Assembly (NCBI GenBank): GCA_002221725.1
Contig: NJFT01000287.1
Span: forward strand, 1-44,202
Reading direction: 5' to 3'
From: Scedosporium boydii
Lineage: Eukaryota > Ascomycota > Sordariomycetes > Microascales > Microascaceae
Length of the DNA: 44,202 bases
The position numbers were made by a program, and so were the translations under genes. The notes under the pieces are model-generated. The model worked only from the letters and a program-made list of their open reading frames with translations, was not told where the DNA came from and made no database searches. This document shows positions 21,256 through 34,053 of this stretch, one piece after another (the stretch's first letter is position 1; every line of letters begins with the position of its first letter).

Positions 21256-22247
21256 GAGTCTCCCTCACCCCCGCCGCCAATCGGAGTCGGATTATCCGGA
21301 TGTAGCGGACTCTTGTGCGCAAAGAACAGAAACTTGACGGTGAGGGCCAACCCGAAGTGGAGGGCCACGACAACAATTAGCAAGCCCTTGCTAATCTGCC
21401 GGTCTGTGGCGCTGAGCACGGGATAGAGGTTACGAAGAAGGAAGGTTGTGCTCATCCCAAAGCCAATCGCAACAAAGGTCCAATTTAGGATGTCGATTGG
21501 GGACCAGCTTATGAGTGCAACAGGCACCCATATTAGATTCGCATAGCCGTAGAGGGCCCAACATTCTAGAAGATTGGCGGCTTCGGATCCAAAATAGCGG
21601 AGAATGAGGAAGAGACCGATGGGAACGAAGAGGGTATAGCCATATATCAGTCCAGCAGCGCCTACACAGCTAACATTAGCGAACGATTCATTGGGGGCGT
21701 TGGAGTAGACAACGGGAAGCGCCTACCACTCAGGAGCCTGAAATTGTAGGCAAACGGGGTGCCCTTCTCGGTAGACATGTAGTCGCTAATCGTCCCTCCC
21801 AAGAACAGAATCAACACCACCGTCGTTGCAATCCAAAACGGTCCGTAGAGGTCCGGGTTTCCTTCTAGGACATCCAAAAAGTTTGCCCGAGGAAAGAGCG
21901 AGGCCCAGCATCTTGAGAGCACTGCAGTTGTGTCCACATCAAAGAATTGTTGATAAAATCCTATAGTCCACAGCATGCGCTTGCCCCCGGTTGACGACGC
22001 GGTAGCAGGAGGTGGTAGCAAATTAGGCGAGGACCTGCCCTTTCGTCCCGCAGTGGATGTCTCGGCGAATGTGGAGGTATGAAATTCAAGGTCATCTTGA
22101 AGGTCGGTGCGGCCAAGGTCGCCCTATGGAGAGGGTTAGTCTGAACGAGCTGTTATGCGCACGTAACATGTTGTTGGCGCGATACGGGGATGTCGCACGC
22201 ACCTCGTCATCCACATCTACTACAACATCATATCCTGAACTTGCCAT
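21252..22247 (-). CDS. YIPF1/2-type Yip1-domain Golgi membrane protein
   Basis: Predicted 283 aa from exons 22247-22203, 22123-21727 and 21661-21252. A polar, cytosolic N-terminus has the family motif DLQDDLEFH. After it comes the YIPF1/2 signature LWTIGFYQQFFDVDTTAVLSR, then NPDLYGPFWIAT. Five hydrophobic segments follow, the first at about residues 109-126, then YGYTLFVPIGLFLILRYF, the ANLIWVPVALISW region, LNWTFVAIGFGMSTTFLL and KGLLIVVVALHFGLALTV. Yip1-family proteins act at Golgi and endosomal membranes with Rab GTPases. The first exon codes only 15 residues (MASSGYDVVVDVDDE), tied to the rest by a GTGCGT donor and a TAG acceptor. The tail is Gly-rich and hydrophilic. Confidence 0.9.
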
Positions 22248-22970
22248 GGTAGTCGCCTCGTCTGCTAAGTGAATAGTTCAATGGTGTTCTGGCTTTGCGG
22301 ATGACGAGGCTCACTGCATGATTCCGTGGTCGTTTTCATTGGTAGGGGGTTATTCAGGCTACATTGCCGAGAATTACCCATCAAGCTCGTGCGTCAGCGG
22401 GACTATGGTGTGGGCGTTGGCCAGGAATTTCCTGGGAACAGTTCCAGGTTTGGCAGCGGCTCCCAGCCAGCTGGCGAGGAAAAGGCCGGCCCGCCAACAT
22501 CAAGCGCAACTGAGCTGTGAAATAGGCAACAAAAACTGGAGCTACGAAGTAATTACGCGAGTATCCCCAAGGTCGTGCGGAAGAAAAAAGCGTCCAAAAG
22601 CTGGCATCATTATACTAGATGATTGGAGGCAAAGCATCCTGGTTCTGCATGGAGGTTCCATTTATATATCCTTCGCCAAGCATATCCAAAATGCTGCTAT
22701 GGCTCACGTCATGAGACATCAAGCAGACAATCTCCGGGTAGATTTTGCGCCAAATCCAGCGTTGGAACCCATGATCTTTTTTTTTCTTGTTTCTTTTACC
22801 GATCTAACACTCGCTCCACTATGAGTCGTCCGTAGGTGGTCGAATGACAATATGAACTAGGCGTAAAAAAATCGTGCCCTATTTTCCCCAGTCGCCACCA
22901 AATGCCAGAAAAAGGAGAAAACGAATTCCAGACGCCGCGTCCACCTCGGGATTTCCTTCCCATTACACAT
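22248..22970. other. YIPF promoter / ubiquitin-eL40 3' flank
   Basis: Both flanking genes read leftward. One TACGAAGTA word lies at 22543-22551. A plus-strand open frame (22318-22824) has no family features and crosses the expected 5' leader of the YIPF gene. No gene is called. Confidence 0.55.
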
Positions 22971-23650
<680 letters not shown>

Positions 23651-23768
23651 CTTGTCAACGATTTCTTGACCCGACGCACTGAATTAGGTGTTGATGAAAA
23701 ATCCGCGGGGTTTGGGAGTTGATGAGTGAGAAGTCGTATTGTACCAAGATGTAGCAGAAAGCCCTATG

Positions 23769-23776
23769 TCACGTGG
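23769..23776. promoter_or_regulatory. E-box CACGTG upstream of ubiquitin-eL40
   Basis: Minus-strand CCACGTGA, 119 bp before the A of the split start codon. It lies in the only 254 bp available for this promoter and matches the CACGTGA before eS17. Confidence 0.45.
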
Positions 23777-23904
23777 AAGTGGGCGCGCAGCTAGTATAAG
23801 TAAGTACCCAAGTACCAACCATTGCTCCACCGCCTGCACGAGACCGCACCGCATTTGATCCCATAGTCGTGGGGCAGTTTAAGAGCAACGAAATACATGT
23901 GTTA

Positions 23905-25805
23905 CTATGTATTATGGACCCCGTTCTTCTCAGTCCAAAAATGACGTCCCATGCCAGTGGGTACCGAGGTTTGCTGAGGACCAATGTTTCTCTGCCAGTT
24001 CACAACTCTCACCTCAAACATATCAGCAGCCTTGACCATCATATCTAACGTTAAGCCTGCATTAATAGCTAATGACGATATTAGTATATGTAAATCCTCT
24101 TGGCGGGATCCAAAGCGAAGCCTACCTGCGAGTTTATAGAAGGGCGCGGCGATCTCGGGAAGGTCGTTCACAGAGCGCCACGCATGGTAGTGCCGCGGAT
24201 GCTGACCACCATGTTCACTGCCGCCAAGGTCTACAGCAAAACTGGCGCATTCTGTGTGTAACCCGTCGAAGCTGGTGGTGGCATTGGGTTTATCGGACGT
24301 TTGGTGCTGCGGAGGTGATGTGATCTCCATTTGGCTGGATGGGCTCAATATATGCATACCTTTTTGGGATACTTCATAAGAGTTGTGTCAATCTCAAGGC
24401 TCATCGTATCATGCTCATCAGGAAAATGTGCTAAATATACTAAGACTCACATTGGGTTTCGTTCTCTAGGCCGCGGTCTACAATCGGTGAGGAAACAATG
24501 GAATCAAACGATCCATCCTCGATGTTGGTGGGACCCTCTCCGTCAACAACCTCTGGCTCGATATGGCGAGCTGCCTGAAATAGGGTAACCGGCCCCATCG
24601 AGTTGTTCCATTTTACCCAATCCATGTGCGGCAGATGGCGGCTGAAGATTCGAAAAGGCGTCGCACATTGTGTGGGAAATGGTACGAAATACTTAGCCGC
24701 CACCACGACAGCAGCCATCAAGCAGACCTCCGGCAGGTCTATTATTCGTAGCCTAGAGCTCCGGACTGGAAATGAGAGCTTAATGTCCATCATCCGCAAC
24801 ATCGTACCCGCAAGTTGAACAATCTCAGCTATGGACAGTTAGATAATAAGTTAGGCGAGGCCAAGGGTAGTCAAAAACGCACCAGGTAAGTTATATTGCT
24901 TCACGAAACGGACCCATACTGGAGAAGGGTTTACGGGTGGAAATTCGAGGTGATATTGGGCACGATACATAAGAGCAAGATCAAATATATTCAAGTGAAT
25001 CTTGTCTTGTCTCACACCCGTCCGTTCCAGTCTCCTGAAGGTCGTAATAAAAGGCATCGGAAGCTTGTAGTGCGCCACTGGAGGGAGAATCTCGTACTAT
25101 TGGATAGTTAGCAGCCACGCCCATACACGTTGCAGAATGTAGGTGGGTATATACCGCTTGTTTGTATGGCATCTCTCCCAAATTGGCCCAGGAGACTATA
25201 TCCCCGACTGTTGTTGGGAGACGCAGGAGGAGACATCCGAGGTAGCAGACCGACAGAGTGTCCAGGACTCGAGGCCCTCGCCAATCAACCCCGACATCAG
25301 CATCCCAGCTATTCGCCTCGGTTCCGAGAGATCCATTGTCATGCAGGGATATTCCATCCTGTGAGCTGTAGAACGTCGGTCCTATTCCTTCTTCCCTTCT
25401 GTAAGTGTCGTCGTCGGCACAACTTCTTAATCGGAGGTCCCAGAGATCCTTCACAATCGCCTCCAATGCCCAAGGATGATGCCTCTCTTCTATCATCCAG
25501 ATCACCTGCCTTCGCAGGATTATCTGGAGACATTCGTGAAAAAGAATGCGAGCCGTTGGCCCAGAAAGTCGTTGTTTTGCATTCAGATCATCACCTTCCG
25601 AGACTCGTTCGTCTGTCTTGCGCCGCGAGACTTGCCCAAGCCCGAGTGCATCCTCTTCTGTCGCATCATACTCAACCCAAGATTGAACTCGATGCCCGTT
25701 TTGGCAGTACCTGAACCCGCTTTCTACATACCATTTCTTAGCCCTGCACTCTGAACAGCCTTCTCCCCGAGGAAAGCGCTTCAATTCGCGGCTAGCATCC
25801 ATCAT
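23905..25805 (-). CDS. rrn7: RNA polymerase I core-factor subunit Rrn7 (TAF1B family)
   Basis: Predicted 552 aa from six exons: 25805-25155, 25096-24883, 24828-24451, 24430-24360, 24306-24126 and 24068-23905. The N-terminal zinc ribbon has CSEC (Cys17, Cys20), the motif KWYVESGFRYC (Cys34) and NGH (His38), as in Rrn7/TAF1B. The cyclin-like core includes LSVCYLGCLLLRLPTTVGDI, LPMPFITTFRRLERTG, and IVQLAGTML with RLIDLPEV-like helices. Rrn7 is the TFIIB-like part of the Pol I core factor that recruits polymerase to ribosomal DNA promoters in the nucleolus. Splices were set by frame and family continuity; intron 4 (24307-24359, 53 nt) is the least certain, and intron 5 (57 nt) is stop-free. Two ATGs stand together at the start. 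Confidence 0.88.
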
Positions 25806-26797
25806 TTACGGCAATCACTGCAGTTTGCCAGGCCCGATTTCCGAAGAATGATATGAGAAAGCCGGGAAGGAGGAAGGAAGATTTGCGTCAAGCACTGTAT
25901 TCCTTCACACTGCTTGGTATAGATCGATCTGCTGCTCATCTGTACTCCGTAGAATGGTCGTCAGGTTCCTGCAAGAAGACGAGGGCAGAAACTCTTAAAT
26001 AGAAACAAGGCAAAAGAGCATGGTGGTAACCTAGGGCGACGAGTAGAAATAGAAAAGAAGAGAAGGGAAGAAAAAAAACCGTTAGATGAGCGATTGTCCA
26101 GATGGTAGTGTCTAAAATAATGTTCTAATTCCATAGATATTTACACCTCAATTAGTCAAACTTCAACCGCCTCGAGGCTTCAAGTTATCTACCCCCTTGA
26201 ACGGTGCAAAAACACTGACCCGGTCAGAACACTTACTTCAATGTTGTAAATATGTTCCCATGAAGTCAAAATGTCAACATGACCCTTGCATTGGAGCGCA
26301 AACACGTGGGTGTTATTAGTTGATCTACAATAACTGCACATGTGAAGTTCACAAACTCTCTCAATTGGATATTTTGCAACCGGTGAACTCTGAATATTTT
26401 CCATTTTTTATCTTATCGCAATGCAATGCGATCATCATCGCCACCCACCACTCCATCAGCCAGATACCGTTGATGGTAGGATGGTATGAATTAAGACCAG
26501 ATCACCTTCCGAGAGGTTATCGTCTATGGACAAAAACACCGAACTGTCTCTGTGTTCATCCACCCCAGCTCAAGACCAACTAAGGATTTTTCAAACCCTC
26601 CTACCATGAAGGAAATAAAAATGAACACGTTAATAGACCCCCGATTGAGACAGCCGATAACCATCAGCATATGCAGACAAGCAGTATCGAAAGTTGCATC
26701 CTGTGAACTGAGAGATGGGAGACGGGGAGGGCTCAGATCAACCAGTCAGGCAATTAAGATGCCATGGTATGTCCCGGGTAGAGTCATACTGCATTAA
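25806..26797. other. rrn7 promoter / eIF5A 3' flank
   Basis: About 1 kb of A/T-leaning DNA with purine tracts near 26040-26085 and one TACTCCGTA variant (25944-25952). No coding sequence was recognised. Confidence 0.6.
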
Positions 26798-27726
26798 TTA
26801 TTTGGGGGCCTCCTTGGCTTCAATAGCAGCCTCCTCACCCATAGCAGTAAGAATAACGATGTCTATAAAGAAGTATGTTAGCATATACGAAAGTGCATAG
26901 ATGAAGAGAATGAATCCAATCATGGAAATGGAATGCATCTAATAGGAAGAAGTTTCTCAAAGGCAAAACTGGACAAGTTAACTTACTGGTATCCTTCTCC
27001 TCGACCTTGAAAAGGCGGGTAATCTTCTCGCCAATCTCGCCGTCAGGCATACGGACGTCATCCTTGGTGTCGCCATCCTCGCTCATCAGAGAAAGGAAGC
27101 CGTCATCGGAAATGTCGAGCTACCAAAGATAATTAACATCCATTCAACACATTGTGTAGGTAGGAAAGGACAGGATGAAACCGATCCTAGTTATCCTGAC
27201 TTACAAGCTGGTACTCGCGTCGCTTGACGTTAGGGACGTCCATGTTGTGGGTGGAAGGGCACAGATCCTCCAGCTTCTTGCCCGTGAAGATGTCGAGAGC
27301 GACGAGATGGACCTTGGCATGCCCGTGCTTTCCGGTTTTAGAGGTGGACATGTCGACAATCTTGCAAGGACGGCCCTTGATGACAACGTGCCCGTTCTTC
27401 CTCAATGCAGAGCACTGCATGGGGAAGGTGGCCGAAGCGCCAGCGTCGGCGGATTCGAATGTATGCTCATGCTAAACATCGCGATCCATCTTGTCAGCCA
27501 CTTTCAGAAATAGGGTCGAGTCATCCGTGTAGCGATAGCTTTCTCGATCCCCCGATGTAGAACATCCTTGACAATGCTGGTGAAGCATCGGCCTTTTGTC
27601 TCCCAGGGCAGAATTGGGTGGAAGGAACAAGAAAGGCGTCGCGGGGAAATGAATGGTGAATGCGGGGTGAGATTTTTTTGCGCGACCAGGAGGGGCAATG
27701 GGTAATAGACTTACCTCGTCAGCCAT
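26798..27726 (-). CDS. eIF5A: Translation factor eIF5A
   Basis: Predicted 158 aa from exons 27726-27715, 27471-27205, 27119-26987 and 26862-26798. The hypusination loop [12 protein letters not shown] is intact, with Lys52 the residue modified to hypusine; [16 protein letters not shown] and [16 protein letters not shown] frame it, and the OB-fold half ends with [20 protein letters not shown]. eIF5A relieves ribosome stalling at polyproline and similar sequences and aids termination; Bbc1 in this window is one plausible client. The first exon codes only MADE, followed by a 243-nt intron, the longest in the window; a long first intron near the start is typical of strongly expressed fungal genes. 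Intron 3 leaves ACC A|AC, giving DTN. Confidence 0.96.
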
Positions 27727-29075
27727 GGTGATGGTACAAATTGAAAGATGTTAGAATATCCGGTAGGAGGGAAAGGGAGACAAGAGGGCGAGTAGAACTG
27801 AAAAACAGCAGGAAAGCAGGTAAGGAGAAAGTTGGAGACTCCTCGGGAGGAGAATTGCTTGGCCTTGGGTTGGTTTTGGGAGGCAAGGTTTTATCTTGTG
27901 GAAGGGCGGGGTGGGAAGCACAATAACGAAAATAGACGGGAACGAGAAAATAAAAAGCCGAATCTAGTGTGTTACTAGCTTTCCCCGTTGATTCACTCTT
28001 TTTTCTCCCCTCCGCGACTTTTTTTCATTCTTTTTTCCCAATTTTCCCCCCATTGCCCCCTCTTTCCTTCTTTTTTCGTTTCTTCTCTTCTCCTCGTCAT
28101 TTTTCTGCTCCAGTTCATCCCATTCCCCTCATCTGTGATGTTCTTTCTTGGAACTCGCCGTCTCAATTACTTCATACTTCATCCAGTCAGAAACTCCACC
28201 CCCGCGAAGATTTCTGCTTAGGAAGTTCATCAAATCAGTATGTTTCAGCTCCAGGGCTGACATTGAACTTTCAGAAAACGGCCAGAGGTACGAAGTAGGA
28301 AACGCGGGTGAGCCATTAATGTGGAGGCAAGTCATAAATGGGCACGAACCCACATACCTACCTGCATCAAATAATTCCCACTCAACACACTTGATGTTTT
28401 ACAATGTTCAGCGTGTCATTGGGGAAATTTCTCGCATGGGTGTCATTGTCGACATACAATTGTATCCTCAAAGTTCTCAACTACTTTGTAAATCCTCATT
28501 GACATCGGATAATGCCCTTGGCAGCTTTTCTATCATGAAAGTGACCCGTGTCGCTGGATCACATGACTGTTTACTCCTTTGTCCCTAAACTGCAGTAGCA
28601 CCTTCGTAAGCTTCCCTGTTTGATATCCAATTGCAATTGTGCCCCGAGACACTTTGACTTGGAGGACGGACAATGCCCAGGTAGCTTACGTGACAATTCG
28701 AGTATTGCCAGGGATTGTATTACCTAATGAAGCCTAAGGAGGTGTCCACAGGCTCCGTTGTCCTTGTGTCTATTGTCGTCGTGGATTCCCGAGTTGACGG
28801 TTCTCAGTCAGACACTTAGAGCATCAGTTGTTGTTGCGTGAAGTTAGCTCAGCAGGCCCTCAAGCAGCAATACTATTGATGTCGCCTCGCCACCAACTTT
28901 GAAAGTTCGCCTGCTAGACGGTGATGGCATACTGACATGAGTACACAGCAGACGGCATATCCATCACCTTTAGCTATCATCTCAACGCGTCTGACGAAAA
29001 TGGTTGCGATATGCAAATATTACATGCTGGAGACATAGTGGTCAACGTGCAACGAGTTCAAAGCCCTCTTTCGCC
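27727..29075. other. Divergent intergenic region eIF5A/vps52
   Basis: The left part (27960-28130) is very rich in T and C on the plus strand, so A/G-rich upstream of eIF5A. One TACGAAGTA word lies at 28289-28297. Open frames in the region lack family features. Confidence 0.6.
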
Positions 29076-31183
29076 ATGTGGCTCGACAGGTTAACATCAC
29101 AAACGAGTTCCCCGGGACCATCATCACAGCCTGCCCGGTCCTACTCGCCAATGCCACGACGAACATCAGCGAGCCTCAATCCCTACATAACATCCCAAAG
29201 GGCCGGCCAAACTCCCAGAGGCTCGACACTCTCGCTGATCTCGGATGCTTCGACGACATCTCTTCTCGGCTATGGCAAAAAATCCAACAGCTCTTTCCCG
29301 AAGCCTTCGGGCCCCGGCGCCTCTCGTTCTCCGCCCGAGGAAATATTGCAGAAGTTACTCGAGGCGACAGTTACGAAAGACGTCTTTGACAGTTGCGCTT
29401 TGCATTCGATTACGGAAGGTGATCTCAACTCTGCCTTTGACTTCGGAGACCTGCCTTTGCGAGATATTGTGGTGGGACGTCCGCAAGGGTCGGATTTAGG
29501 CAGCACGCCGCGGATCACCCAAGAGTGTAGGCCGCCCACCTATGGTCTCAGTGTCAATTCTTGCTGACTCTCCCTCGCAGTCGAGAACGATAGTGGAGCT
29601 CTTGAGACGCTACGCCGTTCTATCGCAGAGTGCGATGATGTCCTCGGCTCAGTGGAAGCAAACTTTACTAGCTTTCGGAACGACCTCGCCGCTGTCTCTG
29701 CGGATATTGAGACCTTACAGTGTCGGTCAGCGGCACTAAACGTTCGATTAGAAAACAGAAAAGGAATCGAAAGTGCTCTTGGTCCAGTTATAGAGGAACT
29801 AAGTGTCTCTCCGGCTATCGTAGCTAAAGTTGTCGAGGGCCCAATAGACGAACACTGGATTAAAGCGCTCCAGGAAGTAGATAAGAGGGTCCTCGCCTAT
29901 CGGAGGGATACGAGTGGCACTAGGCAAAGCAAGGCCTGGTCTGATTTAGGCCCGTTGCTGGATAAACTGGTTGTCAAGGTATTTAGTCCAGCTACCAATT
30001 TAGTATGCCATATCTGACAGTTGTTTAGGCTATTGAGAGGATCCGGGACCATTTAGTTGCTCAAATCAAAGCTCTTCGGTCTCCTAATATCAACGCCCAA
30101 GTTATCCAACAACAAAACTTCCTTCGTGTTAAAGACGTATACGGCTTCCTCTATAGGCATCATCCAACCCTTGGGGATGAAATTTGCCTGGCATATATGA
30201 ACACTATTCGCTGGTACTACCTGAGCCAGTTCTCGCGCTACCACCAGGCGCTAGACAAAATCAAGCTTCATGTGTTGGACAAGTACGACGTTCTTGGGCA
30301 TGAGGATGCTTCTCGAAAGCCGTCACTTCTAGCCACGGCAAAACCGGCCGGCCCACAACATGATGCTTTCAACCTCGCTCGCCGCATAGACATTCTCAAG
30401 ATGAGAACCCAAACGGCACTGCCGTCCTATCTCGCTGAAGAGAGCAAGACGACAAATTACCTTGAAGTCCCGTTCCGTAACTTCAACCTCGCGTTGATCG
30501 ATAACGCCACAACCGAGTATACCTTTCTTTCGAACTTCTTCTCTCCACCAATGACGCTATCTAAGATCGCAAAGCATTTCGACTACATTTTCCAACCAAC
30601 ATTCGCACTGGGCCAAACATTGACAAGGACCATCGCCGGCGACACGTACGACGCGCTAGGTCTTCTCCTCTGCATTCGACTCAACCAGCATTTTGCTTTC
30701 GAGTTGCAACGTCGCAAAGTACCTACTATGGACGGATACATCAACGGCACAAATATGCTTCTGTGGCCTAGGCTGCAGCTTGTCATGGATCATCACTGCG
30801 AATCTGTTCGGCAATTGACGGACTCTACCTCCTCTCGGCCAGTTGTGCGCTCCGCCAGCGAGCAAGCGAAGCTCTCGGTAGCTCCGCACGTCGTCACTCA
30901 ACGCTTCGGACAGCTCCTCCAGAGCATTTTGTTGCTATGCGCAGAAGGTGGAGATGACGAACCTCTCATGTCCAGCATTCGCCGTCTGAGGGCCGAGGTG
31001 GAGGCGTTTCTTGCAAAGCAGTCGAGGCTGTACAGTGACAAGCGAAAGCAGGAGCGTTTTCTTTACAATAACTACTCTCTCATCGTTACCATTATTAGCG
31101 ACACCGAGGGTAGAATGGCGATGGAACAGCAGAGCTACTTTGAGACCCTGAGGGATTCGTTTCAAGAGGCATTGGCCTCATGA
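29076..31183 (+). CDS. vps52: GARP complex subunit Vps52
   Basis: Predicted 667 aa from exons 29076-29526, 29581-29978 and 30029-31183. The N-terminus, MWLDRLTSQ followed by a Ser/Pro-rich stretch (RSYSPMPRR), is typical of fungal Vps52. A coiled coil follows (about residues 155-215: LETLRRSIAECDDVLGSVEA, DIETLQCRSAALNVRLENRK), then the helical-bundle Vps52/Sac2 domain (IKALRSPNINAQVIQQQNFL, IRWYYLSQFSRYHQALDKIK, FEHEFLSNFF-like NATTEYTFLSNFF). With Vps51, Vps53 and Vps54 it tethers endosome-derived vesicles to the trans-Golgi. ATG 29076 has a CGCC context and starts the conserved sequence. The donor of intron 1 (GAGT|GTAGGC) was chosen to give ITQEFENDSG in frame. It converges with the TBC gene. 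Confidence 0.92.
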
Positions 31184-31472
31184 GTATTGCTAGGACTGGA
31201 TTACAAGAATAAATACCCCATCCCTTCCTAGACAAAGATGAAAGCATCACAAGGTCATAAGTAATCTATATGTTTTGGTTTAGGATCGTTTGCCCTAATT
31301 GCATCTAATTTTCGGGTATCATCGTGTGCATAAATAAAGAATCACCACCAAAGACCAGGAAGTAATGCCTTGTGTGGCTAGTCGTAAACATAGCCTGTGA
31401 GGAGCCAAGCCGACGACTAAGGGGAGGCCGGGGGGAAAGATGAGAAATGAGGAGGAAACTAGTAACAAGCAA
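31184..31472. other. Convergent 3' spacer vps52/TBC gene
   Basis: 289 bp between two stop codons, A/T-rich, with TAAATA and AATAAA-like words on both strands that fit polyadenylation signals. Confidence 0.5.
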
Positions 31473-32902
31473 TCATCTTTGGGAAATCGCCCTACCTTGG
31501 CTCATCGCTCTTCCAGTTAACCGCCAAAAGGCCATGCAAAGGGAGTTGACAGGCGCCGGATGTTTCCGCAGATACATAGCTGCAAGACCTACGACAATAG
31601 CAAGACCAATAGCCTTCGCTGGCCGTCGATATAGCCGAGCCTTTTTTATCAATTCATTCCACCTCTCCGTACAGCGAAGCTCCCTCAGCTGTGCCTCGAA
31701 ATAGCCGCGGCCTTCTGCTAGGGATTGGCCAGCGCAAACCTCGAGACATCCGGCTGTCTTAAGACAGCTAGAGGAGGAAACGCGTCTCCAGGAGCGTAAG
31801 GACGTTGGTGGATACTTGTCAAAGAGGCTAATCGCCTGTGCTATCAGCGTCTCCAAGTCAAGCTTTTTAGGAACCTTGGACAGTATAAGGTGGAGCATAG
31901 AAGGATCGTCGTCGGGCGTATCAAAGAGTTCTTCTCGACGGCTAAGGACAATCTGGGCAAACAGATATATACTAAAGACGGCCTCTCTAGCGAGGAGAAC
32001 ATCAAACAACCTAGCAATGTCTCCATACGCCTCGATATTGTGGGCATACATGGTAAGTGTGCCCGAGAGGGCGTAGAACGGCTCGGTTCCAGCCAGATGC
32101 CTCCGAAGGCTCGGATCCGCAGCGTCAAGAATATCGGGTATAAGGCGAAGCTGGGCAACCGTTGGGGCAAGGGTTGGGAGCATGAAGTCGCGAATGCGGA
32201 GAAGGGAAAGGCGAGCAACAAGCGGTGCCCGCATCGCGGGATCGAGGACAAGAAGAAAGACTTGGCAGATGTCATGGTAGCCTTGAAAGTAGCAGAGGAA
32301 TGGGTACCGTCGAAGGACCTCGATTATCAGATCAGACAGTTCCGCCTTGCGTCTCGTTAAATCCGCGTCTGTCAAGTCTATGAGAACTCTCGAGTTAGTA
32401 CCACCGAAAACACGTGGAGCGGCCATCTGTGGTAAGTCGAAGAGCAACGAGAGCAGTACCGTTCGGGTAGTATATGAAGGATCGATTGACGTCGAGCTGG
32501 ACTTGGTCCTCGTCGGGGTGGCGGGGGAGGTGACGCCAGGAAAGTTCATCATCATTCACAGGGCTCGCATCAGGTTGACTAGATGTCGCCGTCGCGTCTG
32601 CGGGTAGGCCGAGGAGGATGCGCCCTGTTGCACATAAGAGACATGATTCATGTGTTAGCCCGCACTTGAGAGATCAGCCTTGGGAGATTGGAAGCGTAGG
32701 TTGGTAGGGAGAACATACACGCTCCTCGTCTCAGGTCATCGGTAAGGAACCCGCCCTCCGATGCAGCGAGAAATTTCAAACGCTCTATATCCTGCTTCAG
32801 GCACGCATCTTGAACTTCTCGCCTCTTGCGTATATCGGAGGAGTCGGTCTCGTGGCTCGGCGTGGGTTCTAGATGCTCAGCACTCGGTTCTAGACATTCC
32901 AT
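31473..32902 (-). CDS. gyp8: TBC-domain Rab GAP, TBC1D20/Gyp8 type
   Basis: Predicted 417 aa from exons 32902-32719, 32624-32460 and 32377-31473. The family opening GGFLTDDLRRGAWRILLG appears only after splicing (T|GG makes the Trp). The arginine finger lies in QLDVNRSFIYYP (Arg109) and the glutamine finger in LCYFQGYHDI (Gln148), so both catalytic residues are present. A C-terminal hydrophobic segment (AKAIGLAIVVGLAAMYL) fits a tail anchor, as in TBC1D20 and Gyp8. Such proteins speed GTP hydrolysis by Rab1/Ypt1-type GTPases on ER/Golgi membranes. An upstream in-frame ATG at 32974 would add 24 residues. Intron 2 carries a clear CTAAC branch site. Confidence 0.9.
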
Positions 32903-33455
32903 CTCGCACAACGCAGTTTGAGGGAGAGGGGAGAGCAAGAGACTCCAGTTCGGGGAAAGTCGAAAATGGTCCACGGGATGTTTGGGCGATAATTAATTTG
33001 AAAATGCCCGTGGAGACCTGGTTTTCGAAGGGAAATGGGGTGGGTGGGAGATGAGGCAGCTCGATGCCGGATGATGTTGGGTTTGCGAAACGGTGCTTGG
33101 ATTAATTTCAATAGTTCATTGGTCCGGTTTTGCAGCCCGAGTTACTGGTAATAAATATTATGAAGTACACCAATTGATCAAACCAACATTGAACATTACT
33201 TCATTCCCTCAAACAGAGAAACATCAATAATAGTTTCTTTGCTGGGAATTAATACTCCAATCCTTGGCAATTATGTGCCTTTCGCGTTTCCATCATGGAT
33301 CTTTGGATCCATTGACCAATCCCAATATTACTCACTCCCCAAGTGCCTTCGTATTGGGACGAAGTATGTATGGTGCTGTCTCCTTCAACACAACATCAAT
33401 TGTCATGTCTACAGATTGATCCCTGTAACTAAAAGGAACAATGAACAACCATAAC

Positions 33456-33486
33456 GTCGTCGTCGTTGTTGTTGTTGTTGTTGTTG
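33456..33486. repeat. GTC/GTT trinucleotide microsatellite
   Basis: About three GTC units run into seven or more GTT units. Confidence 0.95.
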
Positions 33487-34053
33487 CAGGCGTCTGGTTT
33501 GTCGAGCCAGTGACTTTCTTGCCTCAAGCGGCCCTACCTCCTCCCCTCCATGTTCCCATCGTCTTCTTGCTCTCGACCAAGATGTTTGCCCATCAATAGA
33601 TCAACAGATGCTTGAAGCTGGACGGTCATTGGGCTGGCCAGATCGCTAGAATTAGTGTAAACTAATTTGCGGTCAACGCAATGGGCGACTTTTACCTGAC
33701 GCCGCGAAATATATCTGCCCTATGCAATAACTTGACGTGTATCTGAAAGGTCGTGACTGCACCAGGAGCCAAAAGCGAGCCACAGATTGTCGTCTATCCC
33801 TCCAAAATGAAGGCAATTTCAGCCCAACCGGACGACAGCCAGAACCCAGACCAGCATCCCGCCAAGCGTACGAGACTAGACTACGTCGTTCAAGCACACT
33901 ACACTAGAACACTCGCGTCCACTAATGCAGAGCATAATATATGCCACAAGGCACGGCTCCCGAGCATATGTGACATGTCATCTGCAGCCCCTTCTATCTG
34001 AAGATGTGGTGCACGGGAAATCTATTCTATTGGCATTTTGATTGTATTAGTGG

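Noticed and set aside
22318..22824. 168-codon plus-strand open frame
   Set aside because: Lies over the expected YIPF promoter and leader; no family feature; contains a T run coding Phe.
33753..34001. 82-codon frame with a KRTR patch
   Set aside because: Too short and unsupported; no splice partner found.
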